Positions 1 to 12,659 are shown, numbered from the stretch's first letter. The stretch: 64,000 nt of DNA from Galbula dea (GCA_013399015.1 VWZX01009002.1:680415-744414); one strand, 5' to 3'. Translations and numbers: made by a program. Notes: generated from the sequence alone by a model not told the origin.

Positions 1-120
1 TTCTCCTCTCCTTCTCCTCTCCTTCTCCTCTCCTTCTCCTCTCCTTCTCCTCTCCTTCTCCTCTCCTTCTCCTCTCCTTCTCCTCTCCTTCTCCTCCTCT
101 TTCTCCTCTTTTTTTCTTTC
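1..120. repeat. 11-bp pyrimidine minisatellite, TTCTCCTCTCC units
   Basis: Eight perfect head-to-tail copies of the 11-mer TTCTCCTCTCC occupy positions 1-88. Degenerate TTCTCCTCCT and T-rich sequence follow to about 120. The array touches the window edge, so its true length is unknown. One strand is all pyrimidine, a composition able to form triplex (H-DNA) structures. No gene is associated with it. Confidence 0.95.
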
Positions 121-3100
121 TCATTTTTCTTTTCTTTTGGCTTTTCCTTTTTCCCATCACTGCAGTATTTTAACACTTCTGTGCACTCACAGAAAACCAG
201 GTTTTGGTCTGGTCTTTAAGCTATTGTGAGACCTGACAACTTTGGTCAAGGGTGAGATTTTGCAAATGCTGTTAAAAATGCAGCTTTTCATGTGGCAACA
301 TGCTCTTTTATACTGGAACACATCCTAAATTTTCACACATGTGCAGGAAGTGAAATCACACCTTTTTATGGCAGAAACAGCTTAGCACAGTGAAATGACA
401 GCTTTTGCCTATAGAAAAAAAAAAAGCTTTTAGCTTTTGTGGAAACCAGGGAATTACTTGAGGCAAAACCACAGTGTGTTTCAGCAGCAGCACAATGGCT
501 TCTCATGCAGCTCTGCCTTGAGAAGAGCTGGAGGAAGGTGGAGATCAGGAGATGACACTGCTGGATCTATCAGCCTTGCAGCCCAAATATGCTGGACAAA
601 GTTGGANCCCTCCTTCCCCATCTTCAAAGTCTATTATTTCCTCTCCTTTGATCCCAAAATTTCATCCCATGCTATTTTTAACTCTCCCTGCCCCCACCAG
701 ACTGACTCCCACCCCTGCTCCCCTCCACATGTGGCTGCCTCTCCCTGCCACTGAGGGAAGCCAAGGGCCATGTAGTCTGGAGACAGAACTGAGCTCTCTC
801 ACAGGCTTGAGCAGTGCCTGTGTGTCCTCAGTCAGACACCTTGGGGTGTGTCCTAGACAGCAGGGCACTTGACACCCCTGCCATCACTATTTCATTGCCT
901 TTAGTGGGAAGAAGCCCTGCAGTATCTAGAGGACCAAGGCAATTACTTCTTGCTGGGAAATCCATCCTGGAGATCTCATCACTGGAGGTACAAAGGGGAG
1001 GAAGATATATTTCATGTCTCAGTTTGCTTCTTTATGGGACAGGAGCTGCAGTGAGGTGGAGTGAGTTGCTGTGAGTTGCTCTGTTCTCTTCCAAGCTGCA
1101 CCACTCTCCAGTGTAATTTCCCTTTTCTCTTGCTCCTCTTTAACATCTCTGTGTGCTTCTCTTCCCTTAGGTCATGGAGAAACCTGTAGATTTGGAGGAA
1201 ACTTGCCACTGTCACTCATGGAGGAGCTCTCAAAGCAGACTCTGGGAAGCCCTCCAGATGCATTCAGCCTGTGGGTGCTTGGCAGGAGTCAGGAAGAGTC
1301 ACTCCATGCCCTCAAGGTGCTGCAGAGTTATTTCAATTCCTGAGCTGCCACTAAGAGCTTCAACTGTGGCACAAAAGCACCAAGAGGAGAAGCACAACTT
1401 GCAGAAGCTAAATAAAAAAGGCAGTCAGGAAGCAGGATGCAAAATGCATGTGGCCTCTGTCCTCCACTTGCAGCTACAAGCCTGTTTGTGGGGAAGGCTA
1501 CAAGTGAGACAGGCATTGGAACAAGTTTCTGGGCAGGTTGTGTGTGCTGGTTGAAGGAGAGATGTGAAACCTGCCTCTAAGTCCAACAAGCAGCTTTCTA
1601 ACCACACACATCCCACACCTACATTTTGGTGTTCTGCAGCTTTCATGTTGGTCAAATAAAAAGCATCAGCACCACATCTACTTGTTTGCATTGAGGACCA
1701 ATATGTTTTCTTTGCACTTTAAATACTGTTTAGAGCTCTCTTTATGAGCCTCAATTAGGAGTTTGCTATGGAGGGCTTATTAGAGCACTTTTATTGGTAC
1801 TTTAACACATTTTCTTTGTTAAAAGCTAGTTTAGAAGCTAGTTTAAGAAGCTTGTAAATGGGAGCCACAGTGAGCTGTCTGTTCCACTGACAAACACACA
1901 TCAACAGGCCTCCCACAGGCTTCCTCAGGTCACCTGGGCTACCTCTGCATGAGCATCCATGGTGAGCTCCAGCATCTGTTGGGCTCTGAGGAAAGTGAGT
2001 TGAGTGGGAACATCAAGGATTCAAGATTAATTCTGGAATTCTGAGGAAAAAAACACCCTCCCAAGATGGAAGTTTTCCAGCTGATAGAAACTTCAGATGG
2101 ATGAGGCATCCAGTCAGCTGGGTATGCAGAGCAATCACGTCAGTCAAACACAAAGAGATCACCAGGCTGGTTTCACCAGCAGAAGCAGAGGTCAGAACTG
2201 GCAGTGACCAAACTTTCCTGCTACACAGGGTTTCCATGCAGGGCTCAGACTGGAGAAAACCACTGCATTGAGCCCCTCCTCTCCTGGCTGCTACTGGAGG
2301 AAAGCCTCCTTCTTCAGCTCTCTGGAGCCTCCACACTGGGGTGAACATAGCTGAGAAGATCTCATCCCTGCTTGAAGTGCAGTGGAGAGCACCCAAGGGA
2401 CCATGTCTGTCCTCATGGCCCATGCATGTCTGCTGGCCTCTGGAGCAGAGCCCATGTGTGCATGGTTTCTGTTTATACTTTCAGTATGGTTCTGGTTTTA
2501 AAGGCACCTAGAGGTGAATTGTGGCTGCTGGGGATTGGCCTCCAGGAACAGGGGAAGCTGCTATAGCAGAGGAAGGGGTGTGAAGGTCTGCCAGACAGCA
2601 CTGCTCACCCTGAGAGGCACCTAGAGCCCCTCTCAGGTGGCAGGACAATTAAAACTAATTTCTGGTTTGGATTCCCCTTTGCATGCTGTAGCTCTTTTTG
2701 GATGTGGCTGCCCCAGCCCAACAGCTTCCCACAGCTCCCCAGCTTCTCCCAGCAGGGTCCTCCCTGCAGCCAGACTCCAGGCTGGGTAGCTGCCCCTCCA
2801 AACACCCATGGCTGCCACCTGGGTACAGCTGCCATCCCTAAGCGACAAGGCACCATCCATCTCTCAATCTCTTTGTTTCTGCAAACACCTGCAAAGCCTG
2901 TGTCCATGAGAGTCCCCCAGCAGAAGCCCTGGCTGTGGCTGCTGCAGCAAGCTCAGGAGGAGGTGGAAAGTATCTCCAGATCCCTCAGGGAGTGCTACAG
3001 AGTATCTAAACAAGTCTGTTTCATTAGCCACATTTAGATTTTCCTAGGAGAAGTATGCAAGTAAATATTTTCTCCAAGCTTTCCCCGCACCCCCCCTCTT

Positions 3101-5674
3101 TTCTCTCCTCTTTTTCTTGGCTCCTTTTTTTCTCTCCAAACCTAGAGGACATCAGTCACAAGGACTTAAATAGTGAAAACTGTCTACAGTTTATCTAAGG
3201 ATCAAACAGCTGTTGTCTTCACAGGCCTTTTTTATTAATATGAATTAATGTTTTCCAACTTATTTCCTACATTTCTGCTGGGAAGAATAACCCTTCCCAG
3301 CAGCCTGCTTTGGCAGATAACAAAATAATTTGAGTAGCAGATCTATGACCTCATTTTTTTCTGGACAGCTTACAAATGGGAGATTGGCTAAAAGTGGATG
3401 AACACAATAAGTATTTTGATCTTGCAGTGATTTCATGTGCCTAAATGCTTCAGCTGCCTACACTTTCCAAGCTATGAGCTGCAACCTTAAGCACTTAAAC
3501 TGTCCCTAATTGGGAAGGATCCCACAGCCCAGACCTACTGTAATGGAAGAGGGAGTGGGTTGTTTCCATTTGCATGTCACTGCAGAGGTCTCTGAGCATT
3601 AACTCTTTGCCTGACCAGCATTTCTTAGATGAAGTGCTTTGCAAATGTCAATGTCTGAGCCTGACACTCCCAGAAATAGGTTGCTTTTGACATAACTGGA
3701 CTGCTCCTTCTCTGCAGCTAGATCCTGAACAGTAAGTCTACAGGTAAAGGCCTAAAAGTGCTGCCTTAGACATGTTCTGATATTGTCTCCCAGGGTAAGT
3801 CTCAACTGCTTTGAAGAGCTCTGTGGAGAGTCAGTCCTTCTAACAGCTGTTGAGCCTGAGTTTGTTCCTGGATTTATTCAGAGGAGCTTTATAATCTACC
3901 CATGTGTCACAGAGGGTTTTACCACTTGAGGTAAGTGCTCTGGGAGCTCTTGGTGACCCTGCCCAGTCATGGCAGTGACATGTGAACCAGCACAGGCCAC
4001 CTCTCACTGCTTCTAGAACAACTAATTGCACATGTGTCTTTTGCAGACTGAGGGCTGAAGGGCTCTGATCTGCACTCAAGGGAGGGATGGATGCTCATCA
4101 GAGAGACAGCAGATGGAAGAGAAGATGTTAACTCTCAACTCTAATTATTTCTCCTTTTGGAGAAGGTTTAGAGTTAATTTCCAGCTGCACTTACTCAGTG
4201 TCAATATGGCATTGGCTACAAGGAGTTTTTCCAGGTAAGTAGTGTGTGCCCTAACAGTCCTTGCTTTTTCAGTGCTCCTCTTTAGCCAAGTCAGGAATGA
4301 TAAATAGCTAGGAACCCAGCCTCCTCTGCATCTCAAATTACAGCCCAGGATACTTTGTGGAAGTCCTAGAGCAGGTAGTTCATTTGACTTCTGTGGTCTT
4401 TGATAAGCAGTGCATACTCTCAGTGGTCTCCTGGAGCCTTGCACCAGATCTCCTCTCTGTCAAACCCTGTGGAAAGGACTGAGTGTGGTGGTAAAATGTT
4501 GGGAAGATTGCCCTCTTCCATCTGAAAAATGCCTGAATGGAGGATCCTCCTCATCTGTGACAGACACTGGCACTTGGGGCAGGTCTGTTGCCTCTGTGAA
4601 GTGAACCCAGGCTGGAGCTGGTGCATGTGCTGACCAGCACCACAGTGTCAGAATGGAACCTGGAGGGATTCATTCCAGTGCCTACCAATTTTGCACCTCA
4701 ATTCCTTTTTCTTTCTTTGCATTCCACACCATTCTCTCTGTTTTCCTACTTGCCTCCTTGATGATTTCTTTCCTTCAAGAGGAAAGCTGCTGTGTGTAGG
4801 TGAGAGGAGAAGCCAAGCAAGGCAGGACTGTGTTGTAAGGGAGATGTTGTATTAGAGTGACCTCCACAAACCCCATTTCTTGGCACCTCCATCTCCTTCA
4901 GGCCTTGCATGGAGCTGTAAAGCAGTGGGCAGGTTTTCATCAGTATCTTTAATCAGGTTTCAAGACACTGTAAAGAGCACAACAAAAACCATAAGAATTC
5001 CTTTTGTCTCCAACACATACCTTAGCAGGAAGGGATGGATCCCTGAGTGTTTCCTCAGCAAAAAATTAATGAAGCAAATGAAAAGGGAAAAAAAAAGTCT
5101 TTCAAGCTGTTCCAAACAAACTCATTGCACAGCCTTTTATCATGCTTCCTTGCCATGTGGGAAATTTATATCAGTTATTAAAAAATTCCCTAAAATTCTC
5201 AGCTGAAAAGCTGGCTTCTGTTTTTTCTGCAAAGCTAACTCACCTGATTTGTCAGAACAGCTTGAAAATGAAGTGCTAACTGGTGGCTTTTATTGAAAGG
5301 AAACCAAGTGGAACAACATATGTATTTTCTTAGGAAACTAAAAAGCTCACAGTCCTGTGGTGTTCCTTGGGGTAAATTCTTTGTTATGAATTACAACCTG
5401 CTTACTGATGAGTTGTTAATAAAAAGTAGACCTGCTGGGCCATTATTTTTTTCCACACAGTATACCCACTTTAGCTTTTTTTCCCCCTTCTTCACGTTTT
5501 CATTAATGCACTGAGTGTGAATAAATCTGTTTCCAATTTGTAATTGTTTTCCCTTCATCTGGACATTAATTTATTGCCAAATCTAACACTCTTCTATTTT
5601 TAATATCCCTCCAAACTGAAGAGCTGTTTTAAAAAGAAAGATTAGAAGAATACAGCATAGTGGGAAAGAGATAT
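121..5674. other. Non-coding sequence without recognisable genes
   Basis: Only short unrelated open frames (under about 130 codons) occur, and none resembles a protein family I know. Small local signals are a 12-bp duplication, AAGCTAGTTTAG, at 1823-1846 and an octamer motif ATTTGCAT at 3568-3575. T-rich runs occur near 3100-3140. No CR1 similarity was seen. This could be intergenic or intronic. Confidence 0.6.
607..607. other. Ambiguous base (N)
   Basis: A single N is present within 'gttggancccc', and it is the only ambiguous base I noticed. It marks an unresolved or masked base in the assembly, not a biological feature. Confidence 0.99.
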
Positions 5675-5887
5675 CCTCTCCTTCTTTCTTTCTTTCTTTC
5701 CTTCTTTCTTTCTTTCTTCTTTCCTTCCTTCCTCCCTCCCTTCCTTCCTTCCTCCCCTTTCCTCCCTGCCTCCCTTTCTCCCTTTTCCTCCCTTTTCCTC
5801 CTTTCCTCCCTTCCCTTCCTTTTTCTTTCATCTTTTGCTCTTTCAACCTCTCATTCTCTATTTCCTTCTTTCTCCCTTTCTTTCCTA
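5675..5887. repeat. Polypyrimidine (CTTT/CTTCC)n microsatellite block
   Basis: About 210 bp of almost pure C/T. It starts as CTTT repeats, passes into TTCC/TCCC units and ends in irregular CTTT-rich sequence. Short purine interruptions lie toward the right end. The long open frames here on both strands (Ser/Phe/Pro-rich on +, Lys/Arg/Glu/Gly-rich on -) are artefacts of the low-complexity composition. The tract could form H-DNA and is probably polymorphic in length. Confidence 0.9.
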
Positions 5888-8599
5888 GATCATATCCCAG
5901 GATCTGGGACCAGGAGAAAGGAGGCACTGGGGCTTTTCTGGAGCCCCACCATGTTTAGAAGTAACAGCCACCAGCTGAACCCATCCATAGTTGACAAACT
6001 GGTCTGAAAGAAAGCCTGGAGTCAAAGCAGAAACAGAAGGCAACCTCAGGTGGCAGTACAACTTCACTGAATGTGGGATGGCTTTTGATTTATTTGATTT
6101 GTTTGTTTATTTTCCAGCTAAGCATCTCTTTGCATGGGGGAGTCTTCCTTCCTCACTCCTTACTGTAGTGTGTGGAGGAAAATGAAGGGATGAGGCAGAA
6201 GGCAGTCAAATCCAGTGTGTTTCAATGGATATCCTTAGCAAGTGCCTCTCTTGCTATTTTGATTCAACACATTTGCATATATTTAGGTGAGCTGGGGACA
6301 TGAGTCCAAGCCCTGATGATGGAGTTTTACTATCACAGTCAAGAGAATCTGTGGAATCAGCAGCCAAAAAAGGTGGCTATTTTTCTGACCTATTTCTTGC
6401 CATGAAGAGGATGTATGGAGGAGGGGAAGGGGAAGGGAGGGGTAGTGGCTCCTGGGCTGTTTTCAGCAGCAGTGGCTACTGGTGGTGGCAAATCTCTTGG
6501 CAGGCTTTAAGCTGTGCTTGTGTATGTGAGGAGAGACATCAGGAGGGGGCTGGAGATGCATTAAAAGAAGCAGCTGATGTGGCATCCCTGAAGCAGTACA
6601 AGGAGTGCAGGCAAGAGCCCAAGCAGGGTGGCTTTGAGGGATGCTGCACACAGCCAGCAGCAGGGTGGGTACTGGGAACACCAGGGCATGTGAGAGGCAT
6701 GTGCCCCATGGAGCTCTGGAGCAACCCACAGTGTCTGGTTGTCCTGGCCAGGAGAGTTACCACCAGAGAACAGACTGTTTGCTCACAATTTCTCTGTGGC
6801 TTTCCACCTACCACCTGTTCAGCTTCATAAAGACCTTTTTCAGCTGCTGGGGCTTGGTTTTAGGGGGCAAATAGCCACCAGCAGCCTTCAGGCTCCCCTG
6901 TAGGCAGAGGGAAAGGATAGCAGTGGAGTTTTCTCCCTTCAGAAACTCAAGTTTCCAGGGGAGGAGGGCAGACACAGAAGTCACCTGGGCTGATATTAGT
7001 CAAGGCTTAATTTTAGGCTGTACCAAGCAGTCAGAGTTTGGGCTCTCAGGCTCAGCCCTGCTGGAAAAGCCAAGAGGACTCTGGCATTACTGATATTGTT
7101 CTGTAACATATTAAATACAGTCAGGAGATGAATGAAAATGCCCAAATAGATAACCATGTGTGTGGGGCTTGCACAGTGACTCTGCCCACTCCAGGTGCCA
7201 CTGTCAGATGTATTTTTGTGATGGACTGGCTGTGCTTATCCTAAAAGTCCTGTCAGCAGCTGCAGGTTCTTTTCACTCCTCAGATGGCAGCAAGATAGCA
7301 CAGATGACACAAAATAAAAAGAAAGGAAAAAGAAACAGGCTTTTCCCCTACTCCCACATGATGCCAGCATTCAGTTCCCCCCTGTGGGGATACTCTTCCA
7401 TCATGCACCTGGATGTGGGCAGCAGTGGGGACTCAGCACATTGCAGAGGGCAGTTGCAAGGTTTCTTTGTCTCCAATGCCTTTGCCAGTAACTTCTGTGC
7501 TGCCTCTGCTCCCCCAGAGACCCTGGTTTTCTCACTGTGTGAGCTGTGCTCTTTGGCAAACCAGAGAAACTGGTGCAGACACATTTTATATTTCAAATCT
7601 TTTTCTCCTTTTCCTCTTCTTTTTCTTTTTCTTTATGTTTTAACCACAGTTAATTCTTCCCTTTTGCCTGGGGTTATAGGACTTATGTGAGGAAACAATA
7701 GAAGCCTAGCACCTTCCCATATGATCTCCTCCTTAGTTTTAGCTGCTTGTAAAAACCTCTCTTGGTCCCTTGAGTCCTAAAGAGTAATAAGTCCATTGCC
7801 TCCACAGTTGCCTACTCCATCTGGGACTCTCATTGGGATTCAGTCCACACATTCAGTTCAGGTGGGATCTTCAGAAAAGTCAATAACCACCATGTCTGGC
7901 AGCACTTTACTGCATGGTATCTGTGTCCTGCTTCCTGGCTGGGACTCTCAAAATACTGATGTTCTGTTGAATTGGGTTTTTTTCCAAGGTTTTCAGCCAC
8001 CTCTCTGTTACTCTCTGATTTATTTTTTTGTTCCACTTGACTGTAATCTATCTCTCCTAATCTGTACAGAGATGGTCATGCTTCCTGCTTTGCTGGTTTC
8101 CCTCTAACTGAGGCCCTGCAGTATTCAAAGGGTGACTTTTGGTGTTATCAAAGGATGCCACCACTTGGGAAAGCTGCTGAGATGGCTGCAAGCTGTCAGT
8201 CATATTCTCTGCTGCTGTCAGGGTGCTCCTGCCATAGTGATGGAGCAGTGGGTGCTGATCCTGGTGGGTGGACATGGCTCTGGGGTGAGCTGTGCCCCAC
8301 TGCCACTAGTGTCAGCTGGTCAGTGGGGGAGATGAGGAGCGTTGCTGATGCTGTTCCCCAGAGCTACTTGGAGATCATGTTTGTGTTGCAAGGTGGTAGT
8401 GGCACCCACAAATGCCAAGCCAGCCTTAAATTTGCTTGTTTGGGTCCAGCTAGTAGCCTGCCAAGGCAGCATGGAGCTGTAAAACAGCACAAGCTGTAAA
8501 ACTGCTGAAGGACCTGGGTCTGGTCCATACTGAGCCTCTGGATACTGCTGCTAGGCTGGGGTTGAGGGCTGGTGGTGTAACCACAACTCAAATATCAGG
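5888..8599. other. Non-coding sequence without recognisable genes
   Basis: Contains two 176-codon open frames, 6300-6830 and 7160-7690 on the + strand. They are compositionally unremarkable, have overlapping opposite-strand frames, and show no motif, repeat or family resemblance. An ATTTGCAT octamer occurs near 6270. I see nothing that supports a gene. Confidence 0.55.
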
Positions 8600-8975
8600 G
8601 CTAGTTTTGGGGTTGGACATTGGGGTGCTGAAGCATGTCCAGAGAAGAGCAACAAAGCTGGTGAAGGGTCTAGGGAAAAAGTCTTCTGAGGAGCAGCCGA
8701 GGGAACTGGGGTTGTTTAGTCTGGAGAAGAGGCTCAGGGGAGACCTTCTCACTCCCTACAACTACCTGAAAGGAGGTGGAAGCAAGGTGGAGGTTGGTCT
8801 CCCAGGTAACAAGAGTTAGGACAAGAGGAAATGGCCTCAAGTTACACCAGAGGAGATTTAGATTGGACATTAGGAAAAATGTCTTCACTCCAAGGATTGT
8901 GAAGCATTGGCACAGGCTGCTCAGGGAAGTGGTGGAGTCACCATCCCTGGAGGGATTTAAAAGACTTCTCCTAAG
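8600..8975 (+). mobile_element. CR1 LINE fragment, 3'-truncated
   Basis: A sense-strand fragment covering the C-terminal end of the CR1 reverse-transcriptase ORF (ORF2). Peptides typical of that region can be read: VQRRATKLVKGL near 8637, LGLFSLEKRLRGDL near 8706 and YNYLKGG near 8757. After a frame break near 8815, RGNGLKLHQRRFRLDIRKN and VVESPSLEGFK follow to about 8965. The element is dead, with a frameshift and no catalytic domain. Similarity stops right after the 'ccatccctggagggatttaaaag' block, so the usual 3' UTR and octamer tail are absent. That is unusual, because CR1 copies are normally 5'-truncated with an intact 3' end. A later deletion or rearrangement is the likely cause. Confidence 0.92.
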
Positions 8976-11900
8976 GCCTGTTGCTAAAGAAAATCTTTGA
9001 GTAGAAAGCAAAGTGTTGTGTGACTGTTCCATGTGCTACAAAGATAAAAAGAAAATCTTCAAATGGCCTTAATATGAAAATGCAACTTGCCTGAATGTAT
9101 TGCAGGGGAAAAATCCACCAAGAATACAATATAAAACTTGGAATTACATTTTTATCCTCATTATCCTGTAATTAATGCTAAAGGAAAAATACATGAAGGA
9201 CATGGGAAAAAAATAAACTGTTATTATTTCATTACTTTAGTGCCATAGTTGAACTCCAAATATTCTTGACCATTGCCAACCCAAGGCACTTGGTGTTTTG
9301 CACTTAAGTCACTGGGGAAAAGTTCTGCTTGAACAGGTAAGTAGTTTTATCCTGTATATTTTAGGTGAATTTCATGTAAAGCTTTACTTAAGTGTCAGCA
9401 GAGCCTGAAATCATCAATGCAGTTTATTGTCATCCTATTCTTCTGTTTCCTGGCCCCTGGTGCATTAATCAGCCTTCCCAAGCTCTGATCCATACAATTG
9501 CTACGAGCTTCATGCCTCATGCATTTGCATCCTATGATACTGAGCAAGAACAAATTCTCTGGGATGAAGGAATTTTAGGCATTTTCTTTTCAAACAAATA
9601 TGTATATATTTTCCTTATGGCCAGGCTGGGCTTAATGAATCTGATCTGATTCCATCTCAGGAGCAGAGATGTTTCAGGCTGGTTAACAGAGAAACTTGGC
9701 TCAGGGCACAGACTCTGCAGGAGAATTTGCTGATAGTTAAACCGTAGAAACTGAGTGGAAACACAGCCTTGGGTCCCAGCATCACTGCAGAGCAAAGGCA
9801 CAGGGACACAAATACAGAACTTGCCCTGTGCTGAGACTGAAAACTGAAGTCTCACACCTGCCTTTGTGGTAGATTTCTTGGATGACTAAGGCAAAATAAT
9901 ACAGGAAACCCTTTCAAAGGCAGCAGGGCCCTGAAGTGTCAGTGAAAGCCAAAGGGTAGAAGTGAACAAGTTTGAACCTCTGAGCTGCAATGTCTGTCCC
10001 TTCCCCTCAGCCTTCCACCCCTGAGGTAGTTATAATTCTTCCAATCTTCCAAGCTATTTTTTTTTCTTTTTATAGCACAGGCAGGTTTTGGAAAGAGCTG
10101 ATTTACCAGGCAGGAATGGCTGGAAATTCAAGATTTCCATTTTGTGTGACAATATGGCATGTCAAGAAAGATTTCAGTCTCACCAAAAGGAAAAATCTCT
10201 GTGTCTCATGGAGAAGAAACTTCTGGCAACTTTTTCCCTTCAGGAATGTCAAGATAATTTCTTCTGACTTCTAAAAAATGAAACAGAGCAGCCAGCTACC
10301 CCAACACAACTTCCTCCATACAGGTTGTCATGGAGCTGAAGTGATCTAGGTGATTTTTGGATTCCAGGGGGAATGATTTCCTTCTGAACTAAAATGAATT
10401 GAAACAGACCTGAGATACTTGTCCTTGTCAAAGATATTTACATGTATTTACACTGTTGAACAGGTCTGTTAGACAACAAAACCCAAAACTATTTGTTAAC
10501 TTGCAAGTCTCCAGACAACATCTCTGCCTTGGCTGATAGATTGTCTCTTCTTGCTCCCACATTGCTAAATCATCCTCTAGGTATGAAAAGCTCTTGGCTT
10601 GAAGTGCTTCCCAGGATGAGAGCTGAACTGCACTAGAGCATAAAAAGGAGCCAGCCAGATTGCAATAGCTGCCTCCCTGATACCTGCTCCAATACCTTGA
10701 TTTACTTTATGGATGCTTTCTAACCTCAGCAGTGTACTTAGCTCTTGGTTGGACCTATCTGCACTGGTTGTGAGGTCCTGAGGGAGTCTGAGCTCTTTTT
10801 ATCAGTACCATAGCCAAAATTTCCAGGAAATCACCATTTCTAAAAGATAAAAGCAGAAGAGTGAATGTGAAGTAGCTCCTCAAAGTATCCAGGTTAAATG
10901 ATGGAGTCCTCTCTGGGAAAGCTAACTCAGTGTAATTAGTTTCTGAGCAATTTCTACACTACCCTAGGATTATGCACTGAACTATTGTGAGTTAATGGTT
11001 AGCTGCCATCTGAGAGCATTCTTCCTGCATTTTCTACACTCACTCAACAATGATTTAATCTGGGCAACATCTCCCTGGCTTGCCTTGATGAGGCAGTGTT
11101 TAAAAACTTGATAAAATCCCTGTATGCAAACACTGCATAGCTCCCTCCTCTCCATCCATAAGACCTGTGAGGTTGTCAGAGAGGGAAATAATTCAGATTG
11201 ATGCAGTGTGTTCTGGAGCAGCCCATGTGGCTGTTACTTGCACTGATAACTTCTTGGTGCCTATGGGTTATTTTTATTGTTTGTTCCAGTCCTGCTCTGA
11301 GAATTGAGGCCAGTGTGTGGCATCTGTGGTTCCAGCTGTGCTCTCTCAGAGACAGGGATGCTGCTTATCCTTCACCCTCTTCTTGAGCCTCACCTGAACT
11401 CTGCAGGGTGTTGCAGAGTACTTGCAACCAGCAACAACCTGATTTTAGCCAGGTACTAAAGATGAATGATGTGGCTGATCTGAAAGGCTCTCATTTATCT
11501 AAGTACTCCTTCACTTCTTCCTCTCTTCTAGCAGGAGATCTTAACATTTTATTTGCCATACTATATTTAAGCCACAAGATTTGAGTTATTTCTTTCAATG
11601 AAGGCTGAAGCACAAAAGTTTTTTGCCTTCAAGAGACCATCTGTCAATGGCTTTCCTTCAGCACTTCCTTGATTTCCCCCTCACAGAGTGAATTCTCCTT
11701 ATCATTTTGTGCCTTTGCCTTCCTGATTTTGTCTTTTACTCTCACATAACTTATCTGCATCTTTAGCAGCCTAGCCAGGTTTCCAGTGCTTCTGTGTATT
11801 CCTGTGTTTTAAGTGTATGTGAATAAATCCATGATTCTCTTTGGCTAGAAACAGATATTGGAACTGATTTTATTGCTGAGGACAAAAAGAAGGAATTGGT

Positions 11901-12269
11901 CATAGATATTTTGTTTAACTTCAGATGAAGACACAAAATTGCAGCAACAGGACAGTGACACCCACCACGACCATGGTTCATCTTCCCAGGTTAGAGGCTG
12001 TGCTGGAAACATGTGATATCCTGGCAGGAGCACAGCAAAGGTCCAAGAGGGAAATGACACATTAAAACAAAAAGACAAACACATTTTTCACCCTGACAGA
12101 CAGCTGGCTTACATCTGTATTTTCACAGACATCAGCAGTGTTGACTGTTATTGTTAAAGGCTCAGATGCTGCACCAATGTCAGAGGACCTGAATTCTCTG
12201 CAGTCTTATTGCCCACGTCTAAGACATCCTGAAGTGATTAATGGCCTTTTGGGTCCAGCACAGGCTGGA
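8976..12269. other. Non-coding sequence without recognisable genes
   Basis: AT-leaning unique sequence with short unrelated open frames only. It contains an ATTTGCAT octamer near 9525 and T-rich runs near 10060. No mobile-element similarity or coding exon was recognised. It leads into the CpG island on its right. Confidence 0.55.
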
Positions 12270-12378
12270 AGGTGGGATGGCGCTAGGGTCTTTGGCGTTA
12301 GCACCGCGCTCACGGCAGGAAAATGCCTTCCCCTCCCGCCGGCCAGGAGAGCAGGCGCGGGGAGAAGGCGCTGCAGAA

Positions 12379-12458
12379 GCGGGGCCGGGGAAGGGGCTGG
12401 AGGAGAGAGACCGGGGGAGCGGGGCCGGGGAAGAGGCCGGAGGAGCAAGCCCAGGGAA
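12379..12458 (+). repeat. G-rich 40-bp tandem duplication in the CpG island
   Basis: Two 40-bp units begin GCGGGGCCGGGGAAG at 12379 and 12419 and match at about 33 of 40 positions. A further partial, more diverged copy continues to about 12482. The G-runs at 12381-12384, 12387-12390, 12393-12396, 12413-12417, 12421-12424 and 12427-12430 could support a G-quadruplex, though one loop would be long. This is a local expansion within promoter DNA. Confidence 0.75.
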
Positions 12459-12597
12459 AAGGCCGGAGAAGCAGGTCCGGAGCAGCAGGGCCACGCACCT
12501 GCAGCTCTCCCACCGACGCCCACGCGTGGCCGCCCAGGGCGGGACGGGAGCGGGACCGCAGCCGCCGCCGCCACCGCTGGTGCCCTATTCTCTGTGC

Positions 12598-12614
12598 CCA
12601 CCAGGTGGCAGCAC
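12598..12614 (+). promoter_or_regulatory. Near-consensus CTCF-binding motif
   Basis: CCACCAGGTGGCAGCAC matches the vertebrate CTCF core (CCASYAGRKGGCRS) at every core position. It is on the + strand, inside the CpG island and close to the presumed transcription start. CTCF sites often sit at promoters and at loop or domain boundaries, and motif orientation sets loop polarity. Occupancy cannot be judged from sequence. Confidence 0.75.
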
Positions 12615-12616
12615 TG

Positions 12617-12622
12617 CACGTG
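12617..12622. promoter_or_regulatory. CACGTG E-box
   Basis: A palindromic CACGTG lies two bases beyond the CTCF-like motif. This is the canonical site for USF/MYC-type bHLH-zip factors. Its position in a CpG-island promoter is typical of functional E-boxes, but a six-base motif alone is weak evidence. Confidence 0.45.
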
Positions 12623-12659
12623 TCCGAGCCCTGCACTGGCCGCGGGGGTGACGCCTTTA

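Noticed and set aside
5583..6007. Charged Lys/Arg/Glu (minus) and Ser/Phe/Pro (plus) open frames.
   Set aside because: They are direct translations of the polypyrimidine microsatellite.
10021..10040. 'tgaggtagttataattc' resembling the let-7 5' end (TGAGGTAGT).
   Set aside because: The match stops after nine bases and no complementary arm was seen to form a precursor hairpin.
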